Origin: Emydura subglobosa
Taxonomy: Eukaryota > Chordata > Testudines > Chelidae
Assembly (NCBI GenBank): GCA_007922225.1
Contig: ML680053.1
Span: 2,021,434 to 2,085,433, forward strand
Direction: 5' to 3'
Length of the DNA stretch: 64,000 nt
The notes below the pieces were generated by a model. It had not been told where the DNA came from and made no database searches. It was given only the letters and a program-made list of their open reading frames with translations. Position numbers and translations under genes: made by a program. Positions 44,440 to 55,754 of this stretch are shown piece after piece; the stretch's first letter is position 1, and each line of letters begins with the position of its first letter.

Positions 44440-45401
44440 CTGCAGAACAGGGGGAAGGGGGAAGGTTTCTTGTCATAAATGAGACAGAACAGCAGCGTGG
44501 TTCACCCCACAACTCATGGGGATCAAACATGGCTGAGAATGTAACAAGAGTCAATAAGATGTCCACATTAATTTATCCTCATTAACAACAGCGGTTTTGG
44601 AAGGGATATTAAACCTCGCCTTTCAGGGCTTTGCTAATCTCTAACTAGTAGAAACCAGGATGAAAGCTATCACGGGGGGACAGATTCTCCACATCTCCCC
44701 ACTATCGGGTTCTTACGCTTTCCTCTGAGTATCTGGTTCCGGACACTGTCACTGGAGTGGATGGACCTCAGATCTGATCCAGTTCCTATGGTCTGAGGCT
44801 CAGGACCTGCTACGATCAGTCCCAGCCGTGCACAAAAACATAGCTAGGTGGAGACTGAATGAGCACGGTCACTTCCGTGGGGTCAGACTAGTGCCAGCAG
44901 CACAGGACTGGGGCGTTGGAGCAGAAGAAGCAGCTGGACGGGAAGAAAGGAAGTTCTTATTCAGACACAAGAGGCAAGATGCTCAGCGGGTGTAAAAGGG
45001 TGTCGTAATGATACAGTCAATGGAGTGACACCGATTCACACCAGCTGAGAATCTGGAGTGACACCGATTCACACCAGCTGAGGATCTGGAGTGACACCGA
45101 TTCACACCAGCTGAGGATCTGGAGTGACACCGATTCACACCAGCTAAGGATCTGGCCTAAATATCTGAAATAAAAGAATCAGGAACGTGGAAAAATCCTG
45201 GATAGATAAATGCAAATTTGTGCCCTCCAATATCTTCTTTCCTACGCCCCCCACCCAAGAATGCTGCATTGTGATGCCCCTTCAGCTCCGGTCAACGGAG
45301 GGACAAGTCTGGCTGCTCATCTTTGGACATGCATAAGCAGCACCGATGGAGCTGCAGAACCAAATCAGCTTCTCAGCTGCTCCTGCTGGGATGGCACTTA
45401 C
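44440..45401 (-). other. Intron 4 of ARHGEF17
   Basis: Contains four perfect-length 33-bp tandem units (45022-45153). No other feature recognised. Confidence 0.85.
45022..45153. repeat. 33-bp tandem repeat, 4 copies
   Basis: Units start at 45022, 45055, 45088 and 45121, each GGAGTGACACCGATTCACAC then CAGCTRAGRATCT. Only two variable sites among copies. The unit itself is part of a dispersed family (also near 14510-14570 inverted and 3690-3810). Confidence 0.95.
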
Positions 45402-45518
45402 CTCCAGAAATTTCATAAAGGCCGGCCTGGCTTCCTTGGCTACTCTCACGGCATCCTTGGCATTGAGGAAGTTATCTATGTAGGCAGAATAAATTTTCAC
45501 CAGGATGTCCTTGGAAAA
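45402..45518 (-). CDS. ARHGEF17: ARHGEF17 exon E4: DH domain
   Basis: 39 codons, phase 0 to 0. Acceptor gctcccccag with a pyrimidine tract, donor GAG/gtaagt. Residues FSKDILVKIYSAYIDNFLNA followed by KDAVRVAKEARPAFMKFLE form the middle DH helices; YSAYIDNF is the expected Y..Y..N/F pattern. The exon is only about 0.96 kb upstream of E5 and the intervening intron carries a short tandem array. Confidence 0.96.
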
Positions 45519-45764
45519 CTGGGGGAGCAAAACAGAGAGAGAGGTCAATGGGGGGGTGTCTTCCAGGATGGGAGAGAGGCTTTTTTTGAGGACGTCAGAC
45601 AGAGAAAACCAGGGAACAAAACCACATGATCACCCCGGGGGTCAGAGGGTCCGGAAAGGACCAGAGAAGCAGAATTCCAACCTTTGACTGTGCAGAGCCA
45701 ACTATGCCCCGCTTTACTCAGGCTTCCCATTAGTCAGGTCACCTATTGCATGTCGTCACAGTTT

Positions 45765-45998
45765 GAATCATAGAAGATGAGGGTCGGCAGGGACCTCAGG
45801 GGGTCACCTAGTCCAGCCCCCTGCTCACAGCAGGACCAACCCCCACTAAACCATCCACGCCAGGGCTTTGTCAAGCCAGGCCTTAGAAACCTCTAAGGAT
45901 GGAGCTTGCACCACCTCCCTAGGTAACCCATTCCAGTGCTTCACCACCCGCCTAGGGAAAAAGCTTTTCCCAATATCCAACCTAGGCTTCCCCCACTT
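45765..45998 (-). mobile_element. CR1 3'-end fragment, inverted
   Basis: TCATAGAAGATGAGGGTCGG, CAGGGCTTTGTCAAGCCAGG and CCTAGGTAACCCATTCCAGT are the reverse complement of the CR1 C-terminus and tail. In this orientation it is sense to ARHGEF17, about 245 bp upstream of exon E4. Confidence 0.9.
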
Positions 45999-46164
45999 TT
46001 GTGCCACAAACAATATGAACATAAAGCTTAATAATAGTAAAGCCAAGTATTCACTGCAGCTGGGAACTGGGGGAGTGTCTGCCCAGGGCCGACTTAGCGC
46101 ATTTCTTCTGAAGGTCTGGCTTGTTTTCTAAGAGGAAAGGGTAGGCGGCCTTCCTCAACAATAA

Positions 46165-46216
46165 CGCGTGCGCGCGTGTGTGTGCGTGTGCGCGTGTGTG
46201 CGCGTGCACACGTGTG
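46165..46216. repeat. Alternating pyrimidine-purine tract
   Basis: 52 bases of unbroken CG/TG/CA alternation (CGCGTGCGCGCGTGTGTGTG onward). This composition favours left-handed DNA. Confidence 0.95.
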
Positions 46217-46761
46217 CCTCCAGAAAACGCAGTTTGGACTAAACCTGAGCCATCTGTGATCACCTCCCCTCATCTAATCTCCAGCTCTTTCCTTAGTGAC
46301 CTGGGAATTTTCCGCTGCAGGCACCTGGGCTCGCCCTCGATGAAGCACGGATGTGCAGGGCCTGGCTGCGTGGAAGGCTGGATGACTCGATTTTTCACCC
46401 AAGCCTCCTTGCTGGCTGACTCAACAGCCGCTTTGTTGGATCATTTTGGTGTTTGCTGGGTGGATAACGAAAGCATTGTACAGCGCTCTCTCTCTTGCAC
46501 ACGCCTGCGTGCTGAGCCTGGGCCATCCAACCTGGCATCCCCTTGTCTTTCAAAACCTCACCACTTCTATCAGAAGTGGCGCCCGGGGAGAAGGGGGATG
46601 TGAGGTCACATGGCCCCCCAGATCTGCTGCTTGGCTTGGACTGAGCCCGCTCAGTAATATTGCAGAAGCCAGTGGCTGCCCACACTCTGCCCGCCCGCTA
46701 TCGGCGGGCACAGGCCCGCTCTGCCGTCTATTGCCCAAGCTGTCCTGTGTGATCGCAGAAT

Positions 46762-46850
46762 GAAGCGTGGTTCCCGGTTCTGTGTTTGTACTGCCCCTAG
46801 CGCCATGGGGTCCTGGTCCGGGCGCTAATCCAGATTGTTAATAATAATAC
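46762..46850 (+). repeat. SINE tail
   Basis: GTGTTTGTACTGCCCCTAGC, GCCATGGGGTCCTGGTCC and an AATAATAATA end match the tail of the MIR-like family. Confidence 0.6.
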
Positions 46851-46934
46851 AGGGACTGCGACACCTGGTCCCGGAGGAAAGGCTGTTGGAAGCATGGGGG
46901 AAGACAGGGTTTCTACCCCGAAATCCCCAGGAAA

Positions 46935-47015
46935 GGAGGTCTCGTGGTTAAGGCGGAGGAATCAGATGCAGAAAATCTGGTTCCTATTTCTGGCTCTGCG
47001 ACTTGGTGAGTCACT
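46935..47015 (+). repeat. MIR-like SINE body fragment
   Basis: GTGGTTAAGGCGGAGGAATC, TTCCTATTTCTGGCTCTGCG and TGAGTCACTTAGGACC follow the 5' half of the SINE. Confidence 0.55.
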
Positions 47016-47178
47016 TAGGACCAAATGCTGCCTCCCCCGGAAGGCAGACAATGCAGCGGTTCGGGCAGCGTCATCGCTAGGGCTGTTTTCTCCCCCTCGT
47101 ATACTCGGGCCCCACGTAGGAGGACAAGAGGGGTCAGCCGTGGAACCAGTGAGAGGCAGCGGGGCGGGGGGGGGGGGG

Positions 47179-47278
47179 NNNNNNNNNNNNNNNNNNNNNN
47201 NNNNNNNNNNNNNNNNNNNNNNNNNNNNNNNNNNNNNNNNNNNNNNNNNNNNNNNNNNNNNNNNNNNNNNNNNNNNNN
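47179..47278. other. Assembly gap (100 N)
   Basis: Exactly 100 N, a conventional placeholder, preceded by a G-homopolymer and followed by a GC-rich minisatellite; the true size is unknown. Confidence 0.98.
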
Positions 47279-47299
47279 GGGAGCATGTCAAGACTGGGG

Positions 47300-47512
47300 T
47301 GCACTGGCAGAGCTGGGGGGGCAAGATGGCACCGGGCAGGATTGGGGGGCAGCGGCAGAGCGGGGGATGGGAGAGGGCAGGGTTGGGGGCAGAGCGGGGG
47401 ACAGGATGGCACAGGGCAGGGTTGGGGGGCAGAGCGGGGGACAGGACAGGATGGCACAGGGCAGGGCTGGGGGGCAGAGCGGGGGACAGGACGGCACAGG
47501 GCAGGGCTGGGG
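47300..47512. repeat. GC-rich minisatellite beside the gap
   Basis: Units of about 36-43 bp with GGCACAGGGCAGGGYTGGGG and GGCAGAGCGGGGGACAGG repeat about five times with length variation. Confidence 0.88.
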
Positions 47513-48529
47513 TTCTAGGCTCCCACACAGATTTGCCAGGGCCCCTCGCTCCCCACTAGTCTAGCCCTAGCTCCTTGTGCCTCCGTCTAGATCTGAGCCC
47601 TCGCCCCGGCCCCACTGTGCTCCTGCCCCAAACCACAGCACAGCCCTGGCGAGTCCAGGCCTCTCTCCCCTCCGCCCTCCCGGCTCAGCCACCGCACCCC
47701 CCATCACTTCCATCCTGCCCCCGGCCCCAGCTCTGCGGCAGTCACAGCTATTCCACCCGCCCCCGCTGCGATTCCACGCCCAGGGCTCTCCCACAAGCGC
47801 TACCCGGGGATTAGCCTCAGTGCCCGATGCAGGACTGCGAATACGCTGGTAGGTCCATCACCATGGCACCGAGGCTCCTCGCCCCTTCCTTCTGAGCACA
47901 GGCGACACTGGGCTCAGGACGGGGAGTCGCTGGGAGCAGGTCCCCTGGGCTCTGCTCAGCTGTGGGAAAGGACATTGCTCACGTCCTGCACCCCCCTGGC
48001 TGGAGGTGTCAGCGAGCTCTGGGGAGACACTGGTGCCGTGAGTCTCCCCAGGCCAGAGCTGGGCCCAGAAGCATGTGTTCCCCGCTCCTGCGGCCCCTAC
48101 CCCTCCAGGAGCCAGCAGCATTGGCTGGCCCAGGGAGGTAGGGCTGGAAGTTCCTCACGAAGGCAACATGTGGGGTGGTCACATGTCCCTCCCTCCCTTT
48201 ATATTGTGCCCCCCGGTATCAGGAGACTTCAATACCCAGGTGGCCACGTTGAGTGAAGTGTGGGTTTATTTTCTGGACAATTAAGGCCAGTCCGCTCCAA
48301 TGCACGCCCGGCCTCAGGCGTGCCCATGACACCTTCCCACACACACGTGAACGCACGCCTGCTTGCTGCTTAGAACATGTGCAGGGATAACACTGTGATG
48401 CCTCCAAGTCACGACGGTCCAGCCCTGTGGTGGACTGAGACTCCTGCTTTGACACTAAACTTTATACATTTTATTGCCGTGTCACTCTCCCACCCCCACT
48501 TATGGGGTCCTGTCTGACACCGAAATTGG

Positions 48530-48650
48530 AAATCTTCCAAGAACGGGACTGTCTTCTTCATTCCACTGTTTGTACAGCACCTAGCACAAGTGGGCCTGAT
48601 CCTTCCTTAGTGCTCGTAGGCACTACGGGGATATAAATACCAACAAAGAA
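48530..48650 (+). repeat. SINE tail
   Basis: GTTTGTACAGCACCTAGCAC then AAGTGGGCCTGATCC and GGCACTACGGGGATATAAAT match the family tail. Confidence 0.7.
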
Positions 48651-49799
48651 AAGGCTCCAATACCTGTGTGAAAGATGCACACCACCCTGCAACTCGTTCA
48701 CATCTTCGCATAAGCACAACATGCACAGCGATTCCCTTTAACACACACCTACACATAAAACACAACTCTCTAGCTACACAAATACGAGCAAGCCCCGCCG
48801 CAAACACCCACTGACACATACACACTCCTCACCCGATCAGGAAAGCCTGCCCAACGGCACTGCTCACAGGGCAGAATTATAAATAGCGATGGTCACCCAG
48901 GATCTCCCACCTCGACTATGCTACGCTCACTGAAACGACTCGTCACGTCCTCGGCAGGAGATGGGGAAAAACGCCCCGAGCCTTCCTGTGATGGGTGCCG
49001 TCCACACTGCCGTTCCGGAGAGCCACATGCAATCTCGCCAGCCGCTGCACCACCCGTGCCCCTGTGTCACACTCATCAAGACCTCAGTCGTCCGCGCCAC
49101 GTTTATGACCGAGGTGAGACTCCGGCCACGGCCCCAGCTGAGCCAGCTTGCCCTGCCGTGAACTTGTCTCATTCTCCTTGGTGTCTCCCCCGTCCCGTGC
49201 CAGACAATCCCGCACTGTCATCTGCAGCTAAACAGCGGAGAGCTGTGAAAACCCTGGGGGCAACGTTCACTTCGTTAGCTGAGAGGCTAGAGAGCCAGCA
49301 GCATCGGTCTGCTCGCCGCCTGAAGTGCCAGGACCAGAGTGTGAATGAAACCCAGCTTGATCGAGTCATTAGAGTCTGCACGTCCCTGCTCGTTCATCAG
49401 AGGGGCAGCTGCTGCGGGACTGCACAGGGGCTGCAATGGGCAGGCTGCTGCGGGACCCGTGGGAAGGGAACGGGGCGTGAAGAGGCTGACCTGGAAATGC
49501 TCGGGGAGGCATGGGGCTGTACGCAAACCCACACCGGGAGAGCGGCTGACTGCTCAGAGATCCCTGCCCTTGGGCCAGGCCGGTGTCTCATCCCTGCTCC
49601 GTGCCGGGCTCCCTCTGGAAGGACAACGCTGCAGCACGCCAGTCGCAGCTGCTCGGTTCGCAGTGTGTCGCCCAGAAACAATGGCCTGGGCCCGTTTCCC
49701 AACGGGGCTGATGTGCCGCTGATGTAACACGCTGGTGACGGAGGTTTTGCCTTCTCCCTTCCAGTCTGCAGGCTCTCGGAATGGCTGGGATTCGTTATC

Positions 49800-49925
49800 T
49801 GTGCTGCTGCAACGTCGAGAAGACCCACGCAGGGATCAGGGCCCCGCTGCGCTAGGAGCTGTACATCCACAGAACCAGAAGGCAGGTCCTGCCCCCAAAG
49901 AGCTTGCAGTCTAGCCAGACAGGCC
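49800..49925 (-). repeat. SINE tail, inverted
   Basis: GATCAGGGCCCCGCTGCGCT, AGGAGCTGTACATCCACAGA and CCCAAAGAGCTTGCAGTCTA are the inverted tail. Confidence 0.75.
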
Positions 49926-50429
49926 ACCCGCTCACTTGTGGGGCGTGCCACCAGCTTCTGTCAGAGCCGCACACTTGCACCACGCCCACGCTCCACCCCA
50001 GCTCCCACAAGGCCCCCTCCCCCGAGGCTCCCCCACCCGCTGCTCGCACCTCTTCACCCTCTCTCTGAGCGGCAGGCGGGAGGGGGAGCGGGGCCTGGGG
50101 CAGAGCAGGGGTGGGTGTGGGCGGAGCCTCAGGGGGATGGGTGGAGCCGGGGGCAGGGCCACCCCGTGCCCAACCTTCCCAAGGGCAGGAGTCATGTGCC
50201 GCCTCTTTATGGGAAGCCGTTCTGCCTCTCCAGCAGCGCTGTCTGTAGCGCCCAGTCCACCCACGTGGTACCGTCGCTGGCAATGAACCCCTCGTAGCCT
50301 ACACGTTCCTCTGCTGCCCGGCCGCGGTCGCCTTGAAAAGCGGCGCCTGCGGGAGCGATCCGTGCCACCAGCCCGTGTGCGGGGCTGCCTGGAAGGCAGC
50401 AGCACCATGCGCTGCAAAGAGGAAGTAAG

Positions 50430-50500
50430 TGTCTTTCTCAGGGTCCCATGGCTAGTCAGTAGCAGAGCTGGGATTAGAACCGGGATTCCCTGACACACAT
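50430..50500 (-). repeat. MIR-like SINE fragment
   Basis: TCAGTAGCAGAGCTGGGATT followed by AGAACCGGGATTCCCTGAC, inverted SINE body. Confidence 0.65.
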
Positions 50501-51357
50501 CCTTTTCAGAGCTTAGAGAGAAGCAGGAGTGAGACTCTATAGAAATGGCACCTTCGAACACGTTGGATCTGCTCTCCGGGAAGTGTCTCTGATACCTGCC
50601 TGCTGGTGGCCAAGATAAACTGGATTCCATCCTGCCTCGCACACCACCAACCCCACTGTCAACTAACTTCTGATGGGGGCCCTTCCTTCCGAGGCGGGGG
50701 GGGGAGTCAGAGGCAGAGACAGCCTGGCTGGATTTTTCACCTCTAAGGGCAGTTTTGTTTTTTGTCCTGGGGAACTGAGGCATCTTGCTCAGGAGTCACC
50801 GGGCCAGATCCTAATCTCAGCGCTACCAGTATAAATCTGGAGCGGCGACATTGAAGGTTAACGGGACCTGGCCCATTAAAAGAGAATGAAAAGATTCAGC
50901 CTCCTAATGTCATTTCCACAGAGGTGCCAGATCGTGCGGCCGTTACTCATGCTGGAGAGCATTTACCCCGCCACGCAGCTCCGAAGTCCGGTGAGGGACA
51001 GCTCACCAACACATGCAAGAGCTGCACAATCTGCACTTGGCATTCATGCCTGGGCTTCCTGCTTTCCTTAAGAGCTTTACTGCTCCACGGTACTGGCCAT
51101 TTATAGGCACTATGGTTAGTTTATGTTACCCACACCCAGATCATCAAATACTGACTCATCACTTCCATATCTGGCACAGGACTGACCTTCCTTGTGTCCT
51201 GTGCATTCAAGTTAAGCAAGGCAAGTAAATATGGATTCGTGTCACGGCCACACAAGTTCCCATCCTTCTCCCACCGAAATCACTGTGAACCCTGCCCAGC
51301 AACAGCGCCCGGCGCTGTAACATGCGGTGCACGCCGGGGGAGGTTTGCCGCACTTAC

Positions 51358-51540
51358 GGATTGCACCAGGACGTCTCCCACTTTCTGCTTCTCGTGCCAG
51401 TTCTGCACACAGCTGTGGACCTGCTCCAGGAATTGCTCGTGGTGCTCCAGCAACTCGGGGATCTGGTCAAATATCTCGTCCACCAAGGACGGGTCGCAGA
51501 GGATTGTGTTTTCTGGCTGCTTCAAGGGCTTCATGTAACC
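51358..51540 (-). CDS. ARHGEF17: ARHGEF17 exon E3: DH domain helices
   Basis: 61 codons, phase 0 to 0. Acceptor ttttatag, donor TCC/gtaagt. It encodes GYMKPLKQ, then CDPSLVDEIFDQIPELLEHH and a glutamine/histidine-rich amphipathic stretch ending KVGDVLVQS. This is the alpha2-alpha4 part of the DH bundle; the IFDQIPELLEHH piece is typical of the ARHGEF10/17 branch. No insertion or deletion is evident inside the exon. The flanking introns are large (9.8 kb and 5.8 kb). Confidence 0.95.
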
Positions 51541-51714
51541 CTATAAAACCAAAAAAATAAAAAGATATCAGAACACCCCATCGGTGGAGCCAAGGACAAG
51601 ATGGAGTCCAAGGCAACTCAAGCTACTCTGTGGGGCTCACCAAACTAGCTTGGATTAAAAACAAAATCACTGCCCTTCTGTAATTTAAACCCAAGAGTGA
51701 GTCGCAGCAAAAGA

Positions 51715-51790
51715 CAGCACCCGTGCCTCAGTTTCCCCATCCGTAAATGGGATAATAATTACCGATCTGTGCAGCGTATTCTGTGATCCT
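51715..51790 (+). repeat. MIR-like SINE fragment
   Basis: GTGCCTCAGTTTCCCCATCC then GTAAATGGGATAATAATTAC, central SINE segment, about 175 bp upstream of exon E3. Confidence 0.75.
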
Positions 51791-52593
51791 CATTGGAAGG
51801 GTCATACGGTTGTTTTTAACAGCAGCATGTCTCAGCTGGTTTGCCCATTGCCGTTTACAAGTTTAATCTAGCACACAAAAATCTCCCCTCGCCGTTCCAC
51901 GGCTGTAACCTCCCCAGAATTTCCAACACAACCCCACGACAACGCTTGCTGACAAGACCCTCCATGTAAAATAGCCACAGACCCAAAGGAAACACGCTCA
52001 GAGTTTACGGGCTTCGTAGCCAGCTCACAAAGTCCAGGGGATGCTGATGAATCAAGTCAACTGTACCACGTGTGTAACAAATGAAATGCTCTGGTGGTTT
52101 AGACCCTGACCCCCAGCTCCACCTGTCTCCTTCCTCACCCCAAGTGGCCATCTCTCATCAGTGCCCAGGGGCCGGGGAAGAGAGGGAATTAATGTGGTGC
52201 TGTTTACAACAGCCCAGTCGGCGGCAGTTTGGGATGGCTGCACCACGCACCCCTTCTGCCTGGTTCTTTTGAAGATGCCGCACTCCAGCATCCATGACCT
52301 ACTCTGATGAACCCTCGGTGCTGCAGACATAGGGCCTGATCCTGATATCACTGGGGGCTGAGGGCATGCCGCAGCTTACAGGATCAGGTCCTCACATGGC
52401 ACTTGACAGACAGAGGCCCTGTCCCCGCTCCAGCTGAAATCCATGGGAGCCTTGCCATTGACGTCACTGGTAACGGGGTGTAGGCATTCAGGAAAGCCTC
52501 GAAATCAAGGGGAGACACAGCCTGGAGCGCAGCAGTTGTCAGGCTCTGTCCTACGGGATAAAGGCATTTACCCCATCCACACAGCCTTAGGGT

Positions 52594-52680
52594 ACGTCTA
52601 CACTGCAATGTAAGCCTGGAGTCAGCCAACCCTGGGTCAGAGAACCACGGGCTTGAGCATCTACTGACTGTCAACCCCAT
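52594..52680 (+). mobile_element. GTCTACA-type MITE fragment
   Basis: GGTACGTCTACACTGCAATG then CCTGGAGTCAGCCAACCCTG. One terminus only. Confidence 0.55.
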
Positions 52681-52889
52681 TTACAGGCGGGGAGAACCTG
52701 AGTCCAGCCAAGCATATCCCAAACTTCCTAGCACTCTCCTGAGATGTGGCCTCTCTAGCCCTTGGCTCGTGGTGCAATGTGGGAAAATTTGACTGTCCAC
52801 CGAACCTGACTGTCCGGAAGACAAAGAAATTCGGCCCATGAGATTGTGGGATACTTTTGATGGACTCCCAGAGCATGATAAAGCCTGGC

Positions 52890-53012
52890 TTTATCCCGGC
52901 TTGATAAAGCCCTGGCTGGGATGGTTTAGCTGGGGTTTGTCCTGCTTTGACCAGGGGGTTGGACTAGATACCTCCTGAGGTTCCTTCCAACCCTCATCTT
53001 CTATGATTCTGC
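52890..53012 (+). mobile_element. CR1 3'-tail fragment
   Basis: GGCTTGATAAAGCCCTGGCT, GGGGGTTGGACTAGATACCT and ATCTTCTATGATTCT. Confidence 0.88.
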
Positions 53013-53017
53013 CGGGG

Positions 53018-53190
53018 CTGTGTCTACACTGCAAAGCAACAGGGCTTGAACCCTGGGTCCCAGCTTGACTCAGGCTCGGCCCCTCATCCCTGTGGGGCCT
53101 GGGCCCCTGGCTCTGAGACCGGGGTGATTTGTGTATAGGCAGAAGGGGGATTTTGAACCTGGGTTTACACTGCTGCCTAGACACGCCCTG
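53018..53190 (+). mobile_element. GTCTACA-type MITE
   Basis: GGCTGTGTCTACACTGCAAA to GGGTTTACACTGCTGCCTAG, with CCCTGGGTCCCAGCTTGACT inside. Same family as 4797-4985 but a different interior. Confidence 0.6.
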
Positions 53191-53889
53191 ATGGACTAAA
53201 GGCCTAGACCACAGCCCACTGACACTGGTGGGAGTCTTTCCATGGGCTGGTGGGGGCTGTGGATCAGGCCTTATGCCAGACAAGACGCGGGACGGGGCAG
53301 CAGATCAGCTCAGGGAGGGTGCAGAGCAGACAGGTGGCGTGAGGAGGCCAGGGCAGGAAGGAGAGGGGATGGATGCCTGGTCCAGGGGGCAGCAGGACTG
53401 AAGCTCAAAGCTGACAGTGGGAGAAGTGGGGGAAGGGGGAGCAGTCAGGTGAGAGGACTGTGGGGGAGGAGCTGAGAGCAAAGATGGAGGTGAGGAGCTG
53501 GTGGGGAAGGACTTGCTGGGTGTTGTCGCAGCTCCTCCCCTCGGGAGCCAGGCTGAGGACAGCTCTTTGAGGCCGGGGTCACTGACTCACTGTGCCGTGC
53601 AGCACCGAGCACTTTGCCTGTGCTCAGTAAATAACCCACTCCCTCAAAAATCTGACCTCCCTCCCCAGCTCTTTGGGGGGGACACACCTGTGAATTCCAG
53701 ACTAGAACCCTAACCCCAACGTCACGAGGACGGCCTTTCCTAGCTCCCCGGCGAGTCGAACCAGAACTCCAAATCGCAACGCCCTCGGACTTGGGGGCGG
53801 GTTGGAAACCCAGACTCAGACCCAGAGCCACATTTTGCAGCGTGGCTCTAACCTCGTGGACTGTGCCAACCCGGGGCTAGCCCGCTACA

Positions 53890-54182
53890 AAAAATAATGT
53901 TCCCTCTGACATTCGCACCTTCTCATCGACTGTTGTGAATGGCCTCATCCACCCTGACTGAATTTACCTCGTTAACACTCGCCCTCCTCACTGTGATGTG
54001 ACTCACCCATCCTTGCACGCCTGCATTTACCTACCCAACGGAAGTTTCCACCTTCATGCATCCGACAAAGTGGGTTTCTGCCCACGAAAGCTTATGCCCA
54101 AATAAATGTGTTAGTCTTTAAGGTGGCACGGGACTCCCGCTGCTTTGCTATAAACAGACGAACACGGCTACCCCTCTGGAAC
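53890..54182 (+). mobile_element. Penelope-like (?) retroelement tail with hammerhead-like core
   Basis: Ends with AATAAATGTGTTAGTCTTTA, AGGTGGCACGGGACTCC and AACACGGCTACCCCTCTGGA, a combination I recall from abundant reptile repeats. At 54062-54089 it has CCGACAAA, a GTGGG/CCCAC stem and GAAA, matching the spacing of a hammerhead ribozyme core with degenerate first box. The Penelope assignment is inference. Confidence 0.5.
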
Positions 54183-54189
54183 TCATCAA

Positions 54190-54460
54190 CATGAGGATAG
54201 CGAGTCCTGTTTATAGAGGTCCCAGCTCAGATCAGGGTCCCGGTGTGCTAGCTTCTGTACGTACACAGAGTGAGAGACAGGCCCTGATCTCAGAGCTTAC
54301 AGGACAGACAAAGTGGTGAGAGGGGAAACTGAGGCCCAGAGTAGTCAAGTGACTTGCTGAAGGTCACACAGCAGGTGAGTGGGACAGTCAGGAATAGAAC
54401 CCAGGTGTCCTGAGTCCCTGGCTAGTGCTCTACCCATTGGAGCGCACTACCTCTCTTGAT
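54190..54460 (-). repeat. MIR-like SINE, long inverted copy
   Basis: GATCAGGGTCCCGGTGTGCT (tail), GGGGAAACTGAGGCCCAGAG, GACTTGCTGAAGGTCACACA and GAACCCAGGTGTCCTGAGTC (body) in inverted order. Confidence 0.88.
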
Positions 54461-55754
54461 GGCTAGCTGGAGAGACAGGCATGCCCCGCAAAACCCAAAG
54501 TCACCAAAAGCTGGCGGACTCCTCAGCTGTTCCCACTCCCACCACCTCAAAACACAGCAATCTGCAGCGCTGGGACTGGAGAAGTTTTAATGAACTTTGT
54601 GGGAACAGGAGTGTGGAGGAGGAGGGAGGGAGTAGCGTGTTCATTTGTTATGATTCCATCTCCTGCCCCACTTGTCCTGGGGGCAGGGTGCTTTGCCGGG
54701 CTGCACATTTCCAGGAACTCCATTGTGCAAATGCAAGAGCGCTGAACACTTATGAGCCACTCTGTCCTTCAAGCCAGCCGAGTGCTTAGCGTCACAGCGG
54801 GACGGCTCAGCCCGGCGTCCTTTGCCAGCGGGGATGATTGCTCACAGGGGCTGCTGAGATGGACTCTTCCTTCATTACACTGCACCAACGGGGTGGGGTG
54901 GGCCAGTGTGGCAGCGCCAGGTTACAGGCAGGGCACCCCGAGAGGAAACTCGGATGGTGCAAAGTCACGGCAGCACCGTGGAAATCGGTTTGTGCTGCAT
55001 TGGCCCTTCCCAGCAGAAGGCAGACTGCTCAGCTCAGCGGCATTGCTGGCATTTGTGGTACAGCAGAGAATTAAACCCCATTCGCCCTTGATGCAGGCGA
55101 GTGCCCTAACCACCGTCTGTCCCGCTGTCCTCTAGCTGCAGGAAGGCGTGAGATGGGCTGTGGTTTCCTGATCCCAGGAGCAGTTTTGCACCAGCCCCAG
55201 CAGAGGTTAGAGAAGCTCTGAGGCTGCTGCCAGCTGCTCCCAGGGAGCCATCAAGAGGCTGGGGATAGCCAGAGGACAGCGGGCTGCAGCAACTTCTCCT
55301 CCCCACCCCTACCAGAGGGGCTGCAGGAGGGTGGCCTAGGAGCTGGCCAGGCTGGTTCTATGCCAGCCAATTTCTGTCCCCTCTTGTGCTGCTGGCGCGG
55401 TGCAAAGGGAGCAGAGCGGGGGGGGGGTTCCAAGATTTCGACCAATGGTTTAAAACAAATTTTCATTCCATGGTATTGCTTTTCAGTTCTTTCCCATCAC
55501 TGCAGCCCTGGAGCGCCCTTGGCCGTGTGTGCGCGGTCCTTGCTGACGTCAGTGGAAGTCGTGCGGGTGTATCTGGGGACAGAGCTGTGCCCTCATTGCT
55601 GAAGCAACCAGGCCGCAAAACCCACGCCCGGCATCAGCCCCGGTGAAAGGGTTACATGCCCCCCAGAAACATAATGCTGCAAACGGCCCCTGCCGGACGT
55701 GGCGCTTCCTGCCATGTGCCACTCTGCTGAGCCGGGGGTGGGGGGCGGGGGGTC

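Larger units (their letters stand above)
45519..51357 (-). other. Intron 3 of ARHGEF17
   Basis: Contains a CR1 tail (45765-45998), an alternating pyrimidine-purine tract (46165-46216), SINE pieces, the assembly gap (47179-47278) and a GC-rich minisatellite after it. 48650-49800 and 50500-51357 show no feature I can name. Confidence 0.8.

Noticed and set aside
45022..45153. Regular short direct repeats resembling a CRISPR array
   Set aside because: Units abut with no spacers and the DNA is plainly vertebrate; it is a minisatellite.
44347..45518. Considered ARHGEF10 or ARHGEF10L instead of ARHGEF17
   Set aside because: The DH exons alone do not separate the paralogues strongly, but the propeller exons (VWVCNSDGYVGQVCLL, GNEE junction, SMWLGTEDG) fit ARHGEF17.
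46894..47564. Long open frames on both strands across 46894-47564
   Set aside because: They run through the N gap (X residues) and the GC minisatellite; there is no domain and the openness is compositional.
48918..49727. 269-residue open frame on the plus strand
   Set aside because: Low-complexity and basic composition without a known fold, overlapped by other frames; not supported as a gene.
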